The notes under the pieces were generated by a model that saw only the letters and a list, made by a program, of their open reading frames with translations, had not been told where the DNA came from and ran no database searches. Source: Chaenocephalus aceratus (lineage: Eukaryota; Chordata; Actinopteri; Perciformes; Channichthyidae). Taken from it: a stretch of 64,000 bases of DNA. Positions within the stretch are counted from its first letter, which is position 1. The number at the start of each line of letters is the position of its first letter. Below, piece after piece: positions 33,236-44,123 of the stretch. The position numbers and the translations under genes are program-made. The DNA lies in the NCBI GenBank assembly GCA_023974075.1, contig CM043787.1, positions 36,038,218 to 36,102,217 of the forward strand, written 5' to 3'.

Positions 33236-33667
33236 AAAGATCAACCCGCCTCAGAGAATTTTGAACTTGATACAGCTGTGAAACGACACTAATTTATGAA
33301 GGAGCCACCCTCAAAAAAAGGGCAAATCTACAAGACAAGGAAAACACACTGAATCTGCCACAGCCACACTTGTCAGTGATTGGAAGCCCTAAGGTTGTGA
33401 TAATGTTGACCAAATATCTTATTAATGTAAAAATATTTTTTAATCAAACTTCTTATTTTGGATGAAAATTCTTAAACTTGCAGATTCTTAATGTATCTTA
33501 AATATAATGTACTCGATTAAAGCATCAAATACACGCTGATCATGAAGGACATAAGAACTGAAGAAAACGTGTATATCAGTTGTTGTATATATTTTTTCTT
33601 TAATAGCCACAGGAATTCCTGCCATTAATTGTTGAATAATGTAACTGACATTTGCCATGTTATTTTT

Positions 33668-33677
33668 AATAAATAAA
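33668..33677 (+). promoter_or_regulatory. rhcg: rhcg polyadenylation signals
   Basis: Overlapping AATAAA hexamers at 33668-33673 and 33672-33677, about 430 bases after the stop codon. They give a 3' UTR of roughly 450 bases. Confidence 0.8.
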
Positions 33678-33823
33678 GAGTCTGTTGACATGCAGTTTAT
33701 TGAGTGTTTGTTCAACAAATAAGGTTCAGCCAAATTAGGCATTTTATGAGTTGTATGTCTTACTTAGATATTTCTTTAAAATAATGTATAGGTCTTGTAA
33801 GCTGCTGTACATATGATTGTATC

Positions 33824-36083
33824 CAGGGGCGTCGCCTGGACCTGGAAACATTCGGGGCTTAGCCCACAGTGGGGCGCTACAGTCGAATTTTCTACTGCAA
33901 GACTCCCCGCACATACACAATTGCGTCATCTGGTGTCACAAACGTGTGCCTGCATTGGATTTGTTACAGCAATGGATTGTGGGAGATTCTCATAGCACGT
34001 GAGGATCTCTTGAGGGTAAGGTGCCTGTATTATCTCGGAGGACAACATTTGTTTTTATTTTTATAAGGACAATAACGTACTGTTGTTTAATGTTAATTGT
34101 TTAATGCACTGAGCATTAAACAATTAACAATTGTAATAGCCAATCACACAAAACATGTTGCTGTGACTGACACAGCAACATGTTTTTGTGTGATTGGCTA
34201 TTTGTTTTATATGATTTATCAACGTGATCATCAATAGCTAATCTGAGCACCAGAACCCAGCTCACGTGTCCTTTTATGCTGTCCATTGAAATGCAGGAAA
34301 GTAATCACCAGCTCTGAGTGATCTGTTGCCGAGGGGACACTACACCGGAGTTACATAAGCAGAGATAAAGTGCTATTTTGGGGGGAACTCACCTCTAGGG
34401 TCTCCCAGGAAGATTTTTTTTTTAAATGTTGACGTTAAAAGCATCAATCTTGTGCACTTTGAGAGCAACATTAAGAGATATGGATACATCTCTCAACACC
34501 CATATGTCAAAAAGAATCAGAAACAGGTTTATTATTTAAAAACACTTCATTTTCCAATTAAATCATAAACTGTCAAATTATTAGAAGTTGTTAGTAAACA
34601 GAAAAAAGGGATGGAAGGAGGAAATAATAATCCCTCATCACTTGCTGTTTGCGGTTGAAATGATCTCTTTTGCTGGCCGAACATGCTGGATGAAAAGCAG
34701 TGATGTCTCACTTGCCTTGGCCCTGTATCTGCAGTCCCTAAATCAGTCATGTTACCCATTGACTCTTGTCTGTTCTGGTGTTCCTGTTCATTGTTGTCTC
34801 CATTGTCGTTCTTGCCTGTTGTATCTCCTTGTGTGTCCCTTTCTCCTGTTCTCCTTTCTTCATCATCTACTCTGTTTGGCTCATCTGTGATGACTGTAGG
34901 TAAACACAAACAAGTATGTAAGTCAATCAGTTTCCAGCTCTGTCAAATAAATGAATTTCAAGATACACACATTTGTCTTCATTAAAATGAGTGTCACCAC
35001 ACTGTCACAAAATGTAATACTAACCAATTGAAAATAGTTAAATGTACATATCTTGTAGATATCACTGTTAGAGTAGTTATCTGCCAATAGGACAGAATAA
35101 TTCCTATACAAATGCAGTTTGAGTAATTCACCTAATATATTCACTTCACACTTTAATATAGTCATTTTCACTTAATACTCTATAGTCATCTTTCTGCATT
35201 CAAAACTAAAGAAAGCTGTACAATTTGACATGATAATGAAGAAAAAAGGCCTCCGACAATGCAGATAATTTTTTGATCATATCAATTTTAAAATGGGGGT
35301 CAAGGCTTAATATTTGGGAGCATAGTGTCCCTTGCCCCCTTTCAGGAGCCCCACTGGATTAGCTTTGATCTGAAAGCTTGTTAGCTGGCTGTCCATCTCA
35401 TAATGTTCACATAGAAACTAGCTGTCAATAGGAAATATCAATCAGAAGAATGATAATTTCATGCAAAAATCTGTCACAAAAAGAGGTTGCACATTTAAAT
35501 GCAGGTGTTATGGCAACGTCAGTGGCCAAACAGCCACATTTACTGCTGCAAATACGTTCAAACATGCTGTCGTCGACACGTAAAGCAGTGGCAATTATGC
35601 CACCATTTCAGCTGACTTTTTCTCAGAAATACTGTCACATAACATCCATATATTTCAGTGCTAGGTTGATGCTAAGCTAACTATGAAACACTATAACTGA
35701 CAGGACGCAGGATCAACTGTGTACTGTAAGGTAGCTTCTATCTTCATGTCGAACACTGACAGCAAGTCAACATTTCCCAGAGAGCTTTCTTTGCAACACC
35801 AGGTAACGCTAAAAAACACAACATTTAGATTGTATGACAAAGTGTTTATTTAATATATCTGGCTAGCTATAGCTATTTGCTAACGGTTTAGCTTACCCCC
35901 GCGATTCAAAGTAACGTCAACGTAGCTATAATTTATGCTTTGCTTACATGTTGACATAACTTGTAAGTTTACTGACATTTACATACCTTGTTCACCTGGC
36001 TCAGGTGATGGCTCTGGGGTTGTTGTGTGAGCCACCACTTGAGAATTGTCGTATTTTTTATTTAAAAAATGTCTAATGTCCAT
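33824..36083 (-). mobile_element. TTF/ZMYM1-type hAT remnant downstream of rhcg
   Basis: The left end CAGGGGCGTCGCCTGGACC at 33824 is followed by CGGGGCTTAGCCCA, a motif shared with the right end of the element at 4931-6861. A block near 34390-34480 is the reverse complement of about 6640-6710 in that element. On the minus strand two transposase exons are readable. Exon 36083-35987 is MDIRHFLNKKYDNSQ to a GTATGT donor. A second, from 34893, begins at a TTTACCTACAG acceptor with VITDEPNRVDDEERR and reaches DLGTADTGPRQVRHHCFSSS and FGQQKRSF, which resembles the TTF-finger region. The reading frame degenerates after that. The right end was not defined. Confidence 0.6.
34091..34200. repeat. Two tandem hairpins
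   Basis: Hairpin 1 has 17-bp perfect arms (tgttaattgtttaatgc) at 34091-34107 and 34113-34129 with a 5-base loop. Hairpin 2 has ~29-bp arms at 34137-34165 and 34171-34200 with one bulged base and loop actga. Both loops read actga. Confidence 0.92.
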
Positions 36084-36520
36084 CTTCAGAAACTCCGCGG
36101 CTGAAAGTTTAAAGTTTAAACACTGTCACAGAGGAGAGGTCAGCCAATAAAACCAGCACCTTACATAATAGCTACGTTGAGTGGCGTACCGGGACTAAAA
36201 TTTATTATGGATTTATAGATGGAAATATTTGTTTACATAGATGACCAAACCAACTGAGATAACTTAGGCTACAGTTTACAATCTAATCACTCAGAGTCCT
36301 TTACCTCACTGAGCTGACGTTATCTCTTTCAGTCCCACAGGAGAGGACTCTCCCTCTCCTTAATGTTGAAACAGCTAATCTCCGTTAGCTCCGAGCAAGC
36401 ACCAGATGCTAACAACAACCCTGTAACTCTCTGTCTCTCTTTCTCTCGAATCGACCAGTGGCCTTTATTTGTAATGAACAATCAACGAATCTACGAAACA
36501 ATGACACCAGCCAGACTCAC

Positions 36521-36638
36521 CTTCATCTTTTGGGAACAGAAACATCGCCACTTCGGCAGACCTGACATTACTACAGCCAGCGGCAATGCATCGCTTCCTG
36601 TGTGTTTTTCCTACCTTTTTCTTCACTGTCGCCTCCAT
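36521..36638 (-). pseudogene. THAP-domain first exon
   Basis: ATG at 36638 on the minus strand reads MEATVKKKVGKTHRKR then CIAAGCSNVRSAEVAMFLFP and KDE, ending at a GTGAGT donor (36520-36515). The C-x4-C knuckle and FP motif are the N-terminal half of a THAP finger. The matching C-x2-H-F exon was not found downstream, so this could be a broken transposon gene or the lone exon of a THAP gene whose rest is deleted. It differs in sequence from the P-element THAP exon at 17.6 kb. Confidence 0.6.
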
Positions 36639-36979
36639 TGTCAGGTTTTCTCGATTGGCAATCACTTCCAGTCGACTCCGACACACTTTTCAGTAAAATA
36701 CTCGCTCAAAAACTTTGATACATTTGACTTTGAAACAGAGAAACAATAAACTGTGATGAATGTAAACACTTAGGCGGCGACCATCTCATGACGTCACGCA
36801 GTAGATCGCAAGCCACGCCCACGAAGGCGGAGGTCAACTGCAGATTTCACGGCGGAAAATTCAAAACTCGTCAAATTCGTTGCTATTCCAACATCTTTTG
36901 ATATGGGTTCCAATGGACAATTTTGGTCATTACTATACGTATTAGCATAACAGATCATGCACAGGCGCACACTTCACGG

Positions 36980-38297
36980 CAGAGATGTTCACAAGTCTTT
37001 TTTTGCAAGTCCAAGTCAAGTCTCAATTCTTTGGTCACGAGTCCAAGTCAAGTCTCAAGTCTTTGTGGGGTGAGACTTGATCAAGTCTCAAGTCTTTGGT
37101 CACGAGTCCAAGTCAAGTCTCAAGTCTCTAAAAAATAAAAGTCTCATGTCTCTTCTGGTTGTAATAAGCCTTCTATTGTCTGCTGCTATCCAGTCTGTTA
37201 AGAATACTGCACAGCTATATCTAAGAAATTCAAAGCATTTACTGTGTTATTATACACTGGGTCTCTAATGACATATTTTAAGTCTACTATTAATAAACAT
37301 ATTCCTCTATCCTCTCACTCAAAGCCAGTGTAATGGTAACCTGATAAACCTGTAACATTAACGTTACGTGGTCAACAATAAACCTGTAACCTGCCTATAA
37401 ACCCACAGATGTATTTATGTATGTAACTATGTATTTTACTACGTTTAACGTTAGCCAGTAGATGGTGGCAGCGGGTAATGATTAACGTTACCGACCTTTT
37501 TTATGTCATGTCAAGAGTTGGATGTCAACGCCACTCAACTCAAGCAAGTGTGACAAGCAAACATTCACTCATCTTTTCAAATATTCAGTTACAAAGCTAG
37601 TAGCAAGCTAAGTTAACATTACATAGCTGATGCTGAGCTAAACATGTTTGCTAACCGTCCATATGCGTTAATGTGACTGACCTCTCCGGGTGAGTTTTCA
37701 AGTGCCTGATGAAATTCGACGTTGTTGCGCCAGCATCCTTGATTTTGATATTGCAGACTTTGCAGTGTGCGCTCCTTTTGTTGGTGCCGCCGGCGTTTTG
37801 TTCGAAGTTTTTATAGTTGAACCTAATTACAAGCGGTACAGCTGCAGGTGTGCCGCCGGTCGCCATTGTGTTACTACGAGGTAGTAACAGAGGCGCGCAC
37901 GTCTGCGTAATGAGCCCGGCTAAAATAACTGGATGGCCTACCTGCCTGTCAGCCTTCCATCTGGGCACAAACTTATCTCATGCCCTCATTGGTCATGTGC
38001 GCGTTCGTGTGTGTTGGAGGAGGCGGGCTCTATAAGGAAGTAGCAGCCTCTAGCAGATTATCTCCGGTTGTGTATTTTCAAATTCTAGCGATCTCGAGCC
38101 GGTTTCTCTCAAATTTACCTACCCCACCTTTAATACGCCAAAAATAGAAAACACAATGATTGTTCACGAGTCCCAACACACGAGTCCAAGTCGAGTCTGA
38201 AGTCTTTGGTCACGAGTCCAAGTCAAGTCTCAAATCTCTGTGTGTGCGACTTAAGTGCGACTCGAGTCCGAGTCGCAGACGCGAGTCCCCATCTCTG
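36980..38297 (-). mobile_element. hAT element with tandem AAGTC subterminal repeats
   Basis: The ends CAGAGATGTTCACAAGTC and, inverted, CAGAGATGGGGACTCGCG are flanked by cttcacgg (36972-36979) and cttcaggg (38298-38305), a 7/8 duplication. Both subterminal regions contain many copies of AGTCCAAGTCAAGTCTCAAG. A BED-finger exon lies on the minus strand. Confidence 0.88.
37682..37866 (-). CDS. BED-finger first exon of a hAT transposase
   Basis: ATG at 37866 begins MATGGTPAAVPLVIRFNY. It contains HCKVCNIKIKDAGATTSNFI and RHLKTHPER, a BED finger with CxxC and H-x3-H. The exon ends at a GTCAGT donor (37681-37676). No later transposase exon is present in the 1.3 kb element, so only the DNA-binding part survives. 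Confidence 0.7.
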
Positions 38298-38437
38298 CTT
38301 CAGGGGGTCTTTAAACTACACATAAAACAGTTTCAAAGACACTTCTTAGATCGAAATATGACATAATCTGTGTACACACTACTAACCTGTTGAACAGGAG
38401 AAATGAATGAAGCAGAGGGAAAGTTGCTGCCATGTGT

Positions 38438-38515
38438 CTTCTTCTTCTTCTTCTTCTTCTTCTTCTTCTTCTTCTTCTTCTTCTTCTTCTTCTTCTTCTT
38501 CTTCTTCTTCTTCTC
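38438..38515 (+). repeat. (TTC)n microsatellite
   Basis: About 26 TTC units. The long poly-Arg and poly-Glu frames on the opposite strand are artefacts of it. Confidence 0.97.
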
Positions 38516-38834
38516 TCAGACCATGCCGTTTCTCTAACGCTAAACCGGAAGTGGCGATACTGTAAACCGGAACCGGAAGCACTCCTAGTGGTGACTTTTT
38601 GAACTGCAAACAAATTATAACATTATAAAATGCCACCAGCAGCCCATGCACCATCAACCCCACCTACACAGCAGCCAGACCCACTGTCTTGGAAGACAGA
38701 CAAAGACCATGGCACTGCTCCCCCTGTCTTTACATTTATAATGAAGAAAGTTAATAGCTTTATTAGCATGACCTCAGTTTCATATAGTATTGCCAAAGCT
38801 CTGCATAGTTGCAACATCTATACAAAATATATAT

Positions 38835-39738
38835 TGTAGAGCCGATGAATGGGAGTCGGAGGCGGTGTGTTCAGTATGGAACTCCACACTTTATTATACA
38901 TTGAAACACAAGACTGGAATACACTTGTTGCTACTGCATCCCCACTAAGGCCTACGGGACCTGGAGACAATAACATACAACCAATAAAAATGAGGGAGTC
39001 AGTGTAACAGTTGACAAAAGGTTTATTTTGTGTAAACCCCGAACGGAACGGACATATAATTGAAACACTCTGTTGGTGAGGAGGAGGAGGAGTCAAAGGA
39101 TTGTGCTAAACAAAAGAAACAAGCATAACAAAACCAGGCCTATCTCTACATCTACCCTTCGAAACCAAAACTCAAACAAAAAAACCCTCACTAACTAAAC
39201 TACAAAGAATTTGACAAAACAATATACAGGGGTGGCAACAGTCCGCTAACCTAGTGTGTCTAAACATTAGTTAGCTACGTGGTGAGAAATGTACAGGGTA
39301 CCCCAGACTTACCTAACTCCTCCACCTCTCAACACATACACTTTCAAAAAGGTCAGACAATACAAAGAGAATGAGTTGCTATACACTGCAGGCTCCTTCA
39401 TCAGCAACAGGCCCAGAGTGAGAGAGCGAGAAGACTTCCTGGGTGCCTCCTTTATGGTCAACCCTGGCTGCTGATAGGCCAGCTGAGAGTGAGAGGATCC
39501 AATCAGCCATCAGACTCAGGTGCACAGGCAGATACCGATCAGCTGCTGATTAGCTCTGCAGAAGACAGGGAGAAGAGAGAAACACAGGAGGGAAGGAAAA
39601 CCACACAAGTACAGCCTGCCTGGCACGTAACAGTCATGCTAGCCTGAATGAATCTAACTTCCGGTGTCCCACTCTAACGGGTCCGTGTTGCAACACAAGC
39701 CTGAAGATGAATTATGTCCAATGACGTGTCACCACACA
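38835..39738 (-). repeat. Gypsy 3' LTR
   Basis: About 900 bp bounded by TGTAGAGCCG and CACCACACA (TG...CA ends), beside the polypurine tract. The matching 5' LTR is not in the window. The exact inner border is accurate to a base or two. Confidence 0.6.
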
Positions 39739-39752
39739 AGCCCCCCCAGAAT

Positions 39753-41346
39753 TCACACATAAACAAAATCAGCATGGCGGGGAGGAACGACACGCCGACC
39801 CCCACGACTCCTGAGCACGGGATTCGGAAAAGTGACCCGTCGCGGAGGTCGAGCCAGCACCACCGGCTGGTCTAAGTCCAGGTGAGCAGCCTTCACCCGG
39901 TCCACCGAGACGTGCTCGGCCTTGCCACCCAGGTCGACCACCAGGTGCTTGTCCCCGTGCTCCAAGACCCGGAAAGGCCCATCGTAAGGGGACTGCAGGG
40001 GGCCTCTGTGCGCATCATGCCGGATGAACACGTGCCCCGCCGAGCGGAGCTCTGCGGGAACCCGGGACACCTGAGTACCGTGCTGAGTAGTAGGGATCGG
40101 AGCAAAGGCCTCAGCGGCGTCCTGCAGGAAAGCACGCTGGGCCGACGCCGACCAGGGAGCTGATGCGTTAGGGAGGAAATCCCCAGGAACCCTCAGCGGC
40201 TGACCGTTTACCATCTCAGCCGTAGAGCACTGCAGGTCTTCTTTAGGCGCAGTCCTCAGGCCCAGCATCACCCAGGGCAGCTTGTCGACCCAATTCCCGT
40301 CCGTAAGGCCGGCCTTGAGGGCTGCCTTCATGAAGCGATGGAACCGCTCACAGAGGCCGTTAGCCTGAGGGTGATAAGCGGTAGTCCTGTGCAGCTTAAC
40401 CCCCAGACCACTGGCCACGGCGTTCCAGAGCTCGGACGTGAACTGTGAGCCTCTGTCCGAGGAAATGTCTGACACGGTGCCAAAACGACACACCCACGTC
40501 GCAATGAAAGCTCGGGCAATGTCTGCGGCTGACGTTGACACGAGAGGAACCACCTCCGGCCAACGCGTCGTCCTGTCCCCCATGGTGAGGAGGTAGGAAA
40601 AACCTTGAGAGGAGGGCAATGGAGCAACCAGATCGATGTTGACGTGGTCAAACCTCCTCTCAGGCACCAGGAAACGCTCCAAAGGGGCCTTCGTGTGGCG
40701 GTGCCACACGAAGTGACGCAATCACCAGCCACGCAATCACCAGCCCATTCCTCACGTCCTTTTTCAGCCCATGCCAGACGAACTTCGCGGCCACCAAGCG
40801 CACCGAAGGCTTAACGCCGGGGTGTGACAGGCCGTGCACTGCCTCGAACACAGAGCGCCTCCAGCTGGCGGGAATGACTGGCCGCGACAGGCCCGTGGAA
40901 ACGTCACACAGGAGGGTAACGCCCGTGTCGCCGAACACCACGTCCTCCAAGCGCAGCCCCGCGCCCTCCACCTTCAGAGCCTGGACGCCGGGATCTATGA
41001 CCTGGTCCGCCGCCGTGCGAGTATAGTCCAGGCCCAACTGGACGGCACCGATGACGACTCTGGAGAGGCAATCAGCCACCAGGTTCGACTTGCCAGCCAC
41101 GTGCTTAATGTCCGTAGTGAACTCTGATATGTAGGACAGCTGCCGCTGCTGACGTGCCGACCAAGTTTCCCGTGCCACTTTTGACATGGCGAAGGTGAGC
41201 GGCTTGTGGTCGACAAACGCCGTAAATTCACGGCCTTCCAGCATGAAACGGAAGTGCCGCACGGCCAAATAAAGTCCAAGGAGCTCTCGGTCAAAGGCGC
41301 TGTAACTGCGTTCTCTGGGCGTCAGCTGGAGGCTGAAAAAGGCTTT
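39753..41346 (-). pseudogene. Gypsy pol: RNase H and integrase, frameshifted
   Basis: The RNase H part near 41346-40700 has RERSYSAFDRELLGLYLAVR and FVDHKPLTFAM. It is followed by a linker with SHPGVKPSVRLVAAKFVWHG, the start of the HHCC region. A small duplication around 40715-40745 (caatcaccag repeated) disrupts the zinc-binding cysteines and shifts the frame. Integrase then reads 40721-39753, about 320 residues, with the acidic triad in VNIDLV, SSDRGSQF and ANGLCERFHR. A C-terminal region follows with YDGPFRVLEHGDKHLVVDLG. Integrase alone is open to its TAA, but pol as a whole is broken and truncated. Confidence 0.88.
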
Positions 41347-41540
41347 ACCAGTTATTATGCAACTCGCAAATATCTCTCTCTCTCTCATCTCGCTCTCTCT
41401 CTCTCTCTCTCTCTCTTTCAATGCTCTCACTTACGCGACTCTGGGATTTATTTCTCGTTGCGTATTTTTCATAGTCTTATATTTCAACAGTTTTACGACA
41501 AACTGTGAATTTTTTGACATGGAAATCATTTTTTAAGATC

Positions 41541-41715
41541 GACAAACATCATATGTGTAATTCGTGGCACAATTCAAACGGGATCGAAAGATAAGTTTTC
41601 TCTCTCCATTGACTTCAATACATTATTTTTCCGAAATAAAGTCCCATGGACCGGAAGTAGATTATCTTTCGATCCCGTTTGAATTGTGCCACGAATTACA
41701 CATATGTTGTTTGTC
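41541..41715. repeat. Foldback palindrome
   Basis: The arms 41541-41594 and 41662-41715 are inverted copies over 54 bases, with one or two mismatches and a 67-base spacer. They share the gtgtaattcgtggcacaatt block. The palindrome is likely the core of a small MITE. Confidence 0.9.
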
Positions 41716-42301
41716 AATTTAAAAGATAATTTTGCAAGTCAAGTAAACTTGCGGCGGCGTGCGTTGCCGCATCTACGCTTCTGCCCATTCAGTTTGAATG
41801 GGGTGACGTCACGATTCGCCAAACTGCATTGTGGGAGCAAAGCGTAGCTTCTCTCGCGGTGCTCGCTGCAAAAGTAGAGCAATGTTCTACTTTCCAATCG
41901 AATCATATGCCAGTACAAGCTCTAGCCAATCAAACCGCGTGCTTGTGTGTCTGGGGCGGGAGCAGGGGCGCCACCAGGGATTTTGGGCCCCATGAAAATA
42001 TATCACATCGGGCCCCACCACCAGGCACAGGCCACGCCAACCAAGCACAATTGCTGTAACCACACCTCCAGAACCCAACCGACTAATTTATGCTTTAAAT
42101 AACTCTACCTGTACAGGCTTGCATCTATCTTGTAGTCCAATACTAACTGCACAATATTTACTGACACTGAGCGGTGAAAATATAACACTGTGCAGACTGC
42201 AAATTCTTCTGCAACATTCTGCTGCAGTAGAATTCACTATTAAATATAACACTAACATTCCTGACAACAGATCTCAATAGTCATCTTTTATGGTGTACAT
42301 G

Positions 42302-42579
42302 CCTTTAACGGCTCGTTGTAGCTCCAATAGCTCCAGCCCCCACCCTCCCTGTGAGCACAGTGTGCACTGATTGGTCGGGACATTGTGAATCGCGCTGAGC
42401 TCCGTGGAGGTGTGGTTTCCTTGTTTAGCGACAGCGAAACACAGCCAAACTCATCCTGAGCACACACAAAGTCACAGCCGAAGTAAAAACAATAAGTGTG
42501 GCTTGATATTGAGTAAGACAAAGGTTGATAAACGCTGTGAGAATGGGTCTGCAGAGAGAATGGGACATGGGACCTTTAA
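42302..42579 (-). mobile_element. Deleted inverted relative of the 5004-5779 MITE
   Basis: It shares GGCTCGTTGTAGCTC-like, GATTGGTCGGGAC and GGCTTGATATTGAGTAAGA blocks in reverse orientation to the first copy. It ends in CATGGGACCTTTAA at 42579. The other terminus is degenerate. Confidence 0.7.
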
Positions 42580-42645
42580 TAACATTTTTGAATGGAACAT
42601 TCATAAATGAAAATAAATATAACTTAAATAGGTATACATGACCTC

Positions 42646-43314
42646 CATCCATCCATCTTCTCCCGCTTATCCGTGGTCGGGTTGCGGGGGTAGCAGTTCC
42701 AGCAGAGAGCCCCAAACTTTCTTTTCCCTGGTGACATCAACCAGCTCTGACTGGGGGATCCCAAGGCGCTCCCAAGCCAGCGAAGAGATATAATTCCTCC
42801 ACCTGGTCCTAGGTCTACACCTTGGTCTCTTCCCAGCTGGACGTGCCTGGAACACCTCCCTAGGGAGGCGCCCAGGTGGCATCCTAACTAGGTGCCCGAA
42901 CCACCTCAACTGGCTCCTTTCGACGCGAAGGAGGAGCGGCTCAACTCCGAGTCCCTCCCTGATGACCGAACTTCTCACCTTATCCCTAAGGGAGACACCA
43001 GCCACCCGGCGGAGAAAACCCATCTCGGCCGCTTGTATCCGCGATCTCGTTCTTTCGGTCATAACCCATCCTTCATGACCATAGGTGAGGGTAGGAACGA
43101 AAATGGCCCGGTAGACAGAGAGCTTTGCCTTCTGGCTCAGCTCCCTTTTCGTCACAACGGTGCGGTAAAGCGACTGCAGTACCGCTCCCGCTGCTCCGAT
43201 ACTGCGGCCCATCTCACGCTGCATTGTTCCCTCACTCGAGAACAAGACCCCGAGATACTTGAACTCCTTCACTTGGGGTAAGGACTCATTCCCTACTTGG
43301 AGTGGACAGTCCTA
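42646..43314 (-). mobile_element. Rex3/RTE LINE 3' end with 13-bp target duplication
   Basis: The 3' terminus is a short CATCCATCC repeat at 42646, typical of Rex3. The other end is truncated at 43314. The flanks carry the identical 13-mer tatacatgacctc (42633-42645, 43315-43327). Size is 669 bp. Confidence 0.92.
42667..43272 (-). pseudogene. Rex3 reverse-transcriptase C-terminal region
   Basis: The open frame of about 200 codons starts inside the RT at MKEFKYLGVLFSSEGTMQRE. It continues with LTYGHEGWVMTERTRSRIQA, SQLRWFGHLVRMPPGRLPRE and TRWRNYISSLAWERLGIP, the characteristic RTE/Rex3 C-terminus. The frame is uninterrupted to its end, consistent with a young insertion. It has no endonuclease or RT core and cannot function. 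Confidence 0.92.
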
Positions 43315-43630
43315 TATACATGACCTCTTCAATTAAAATAAAGTGAACCTTAACACCAATATTATCATTTATAAAATGCTATAACAAAAAAAATAACATA
43401 AGCAGCAGATTATTTAATTAAACATACATACCAACTACAAAATAACGGGGGTATTAAAGTGTAAATGGACAACAAAACGGAAATGGAAGTGAAAAGGCCT
43501 GATGGTGGTGCTAAATCAGAGCCTATTACCTGTTCTCAGTCTTTTTCTCATCATGCATCTTGTGTGTAGTGATTCAATATCGTTACCATAGCCTTGCCCT
43601 TTCACAGTTATTACGAGCCCTGGCTCAGCC

Positions 43631-43760
43631 TTACTCACCAAGAGCCCAGCGCCTAGCCTTCTTACAGGCAAAGTCACTGATCAAGTCCTTGAAGTCCAGC
43701 TTTCTAGCCAACTGGCTTTCAATGGACAGCATGGCAATACTGCAAAGCATTATGGGGGGA
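43631..43760 (-). pseudogene. hAT transposase C-terminal end
   Basis: The minus strand reads LCSIAMLSIESQLARKLDFK then DLISDFACKKARRWALGE and TAA at 43633-43631. This is the last helix region of ZMYM1-like hAT transposases. The same sequence occurs at the start of the window, cut off before the stop. Confidence 0.65.
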
Positions 43761-44123
43761 CAGGGCTGCTGAGCCTAGAGATGGATCTGTTGGTCCTGGC
43801 ACCAGGGGGAGGGACAACTGATTTAGTATGAATAGCTGCTAAAAATGTACCTGCATTTATTAAATGTCAGCTAAAAGAGGAGTGAAATGAAAAACCTCAG
43901 CATTTTCTGTAAAGATATTAACAGTACTTACTCAGCAAAACATTACAATTATTATTTACAATGGACTAAGCTTAATTTCCACCACTCATGGACCACACCC
44001 ACCTTTTCTTTTGAAAAACTGGGTGACATACTGTCGCCCTTTAGTCCCTCTCTCTTGTCTTTCTCTCCTTTCTTTTCTTTCTTGAAAGCCTGACTTTGTT
44101 AGTCGTTGAGACATCGTACACAC

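Larger units (their letters stand above)
38835..41350 (-). mobile_element. Ty3/gypsy retrotransposon, 3' half
   Basis: On the minus strand the order is RNase H, integrase, a G-rich polypurine tract (complement of the agcccccccag stretch at 39739) and an LTR (38835-39738). The 5' half with gag, protease and reverse transcriptase is missing. The sequence breaks into a (TC)n run at 41371. RNase H before integrase is the Ty3/gypsy order. Confidence 0.85.
41963..44123 (-). mobile_element. hAT remnant, copy 2, with nested MITE and Rex3
   Basis: The left end CAGGGGCGCCACCAGGGATT begins at 41963. The right part (43649-44123) is the near-identical partner of window positions 1-489. In between lie a deleted MITE (42302-42579) and a Rex3 insertion (42646-43314). 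The right terminus was not found. Confidence 0.5.

Noticed and set aside
34547..34909. 120-residue Asp/Glu/Asn-rich protein as a host gene
   Set aside because: It contains the DLGTADTGPRQ segment typical of TTF-type hAT transposases and lies within a hAT remnant.
36363..36749. 128-codon plus-strand frame
   Set aside because: It overlaps the minus-strand THAP exon and has no motif of its own.
38311..38663. Poly-Arg and poly-Glu proteins
   Set aside because: Both are frames through the (TTC)n repeat; no splice or promoter support.
39882..40163. Plus-strand frames of 80-97 codons over the gypsy region
   Set aside because: Antisense shadows of the GC-rich integrase gene.
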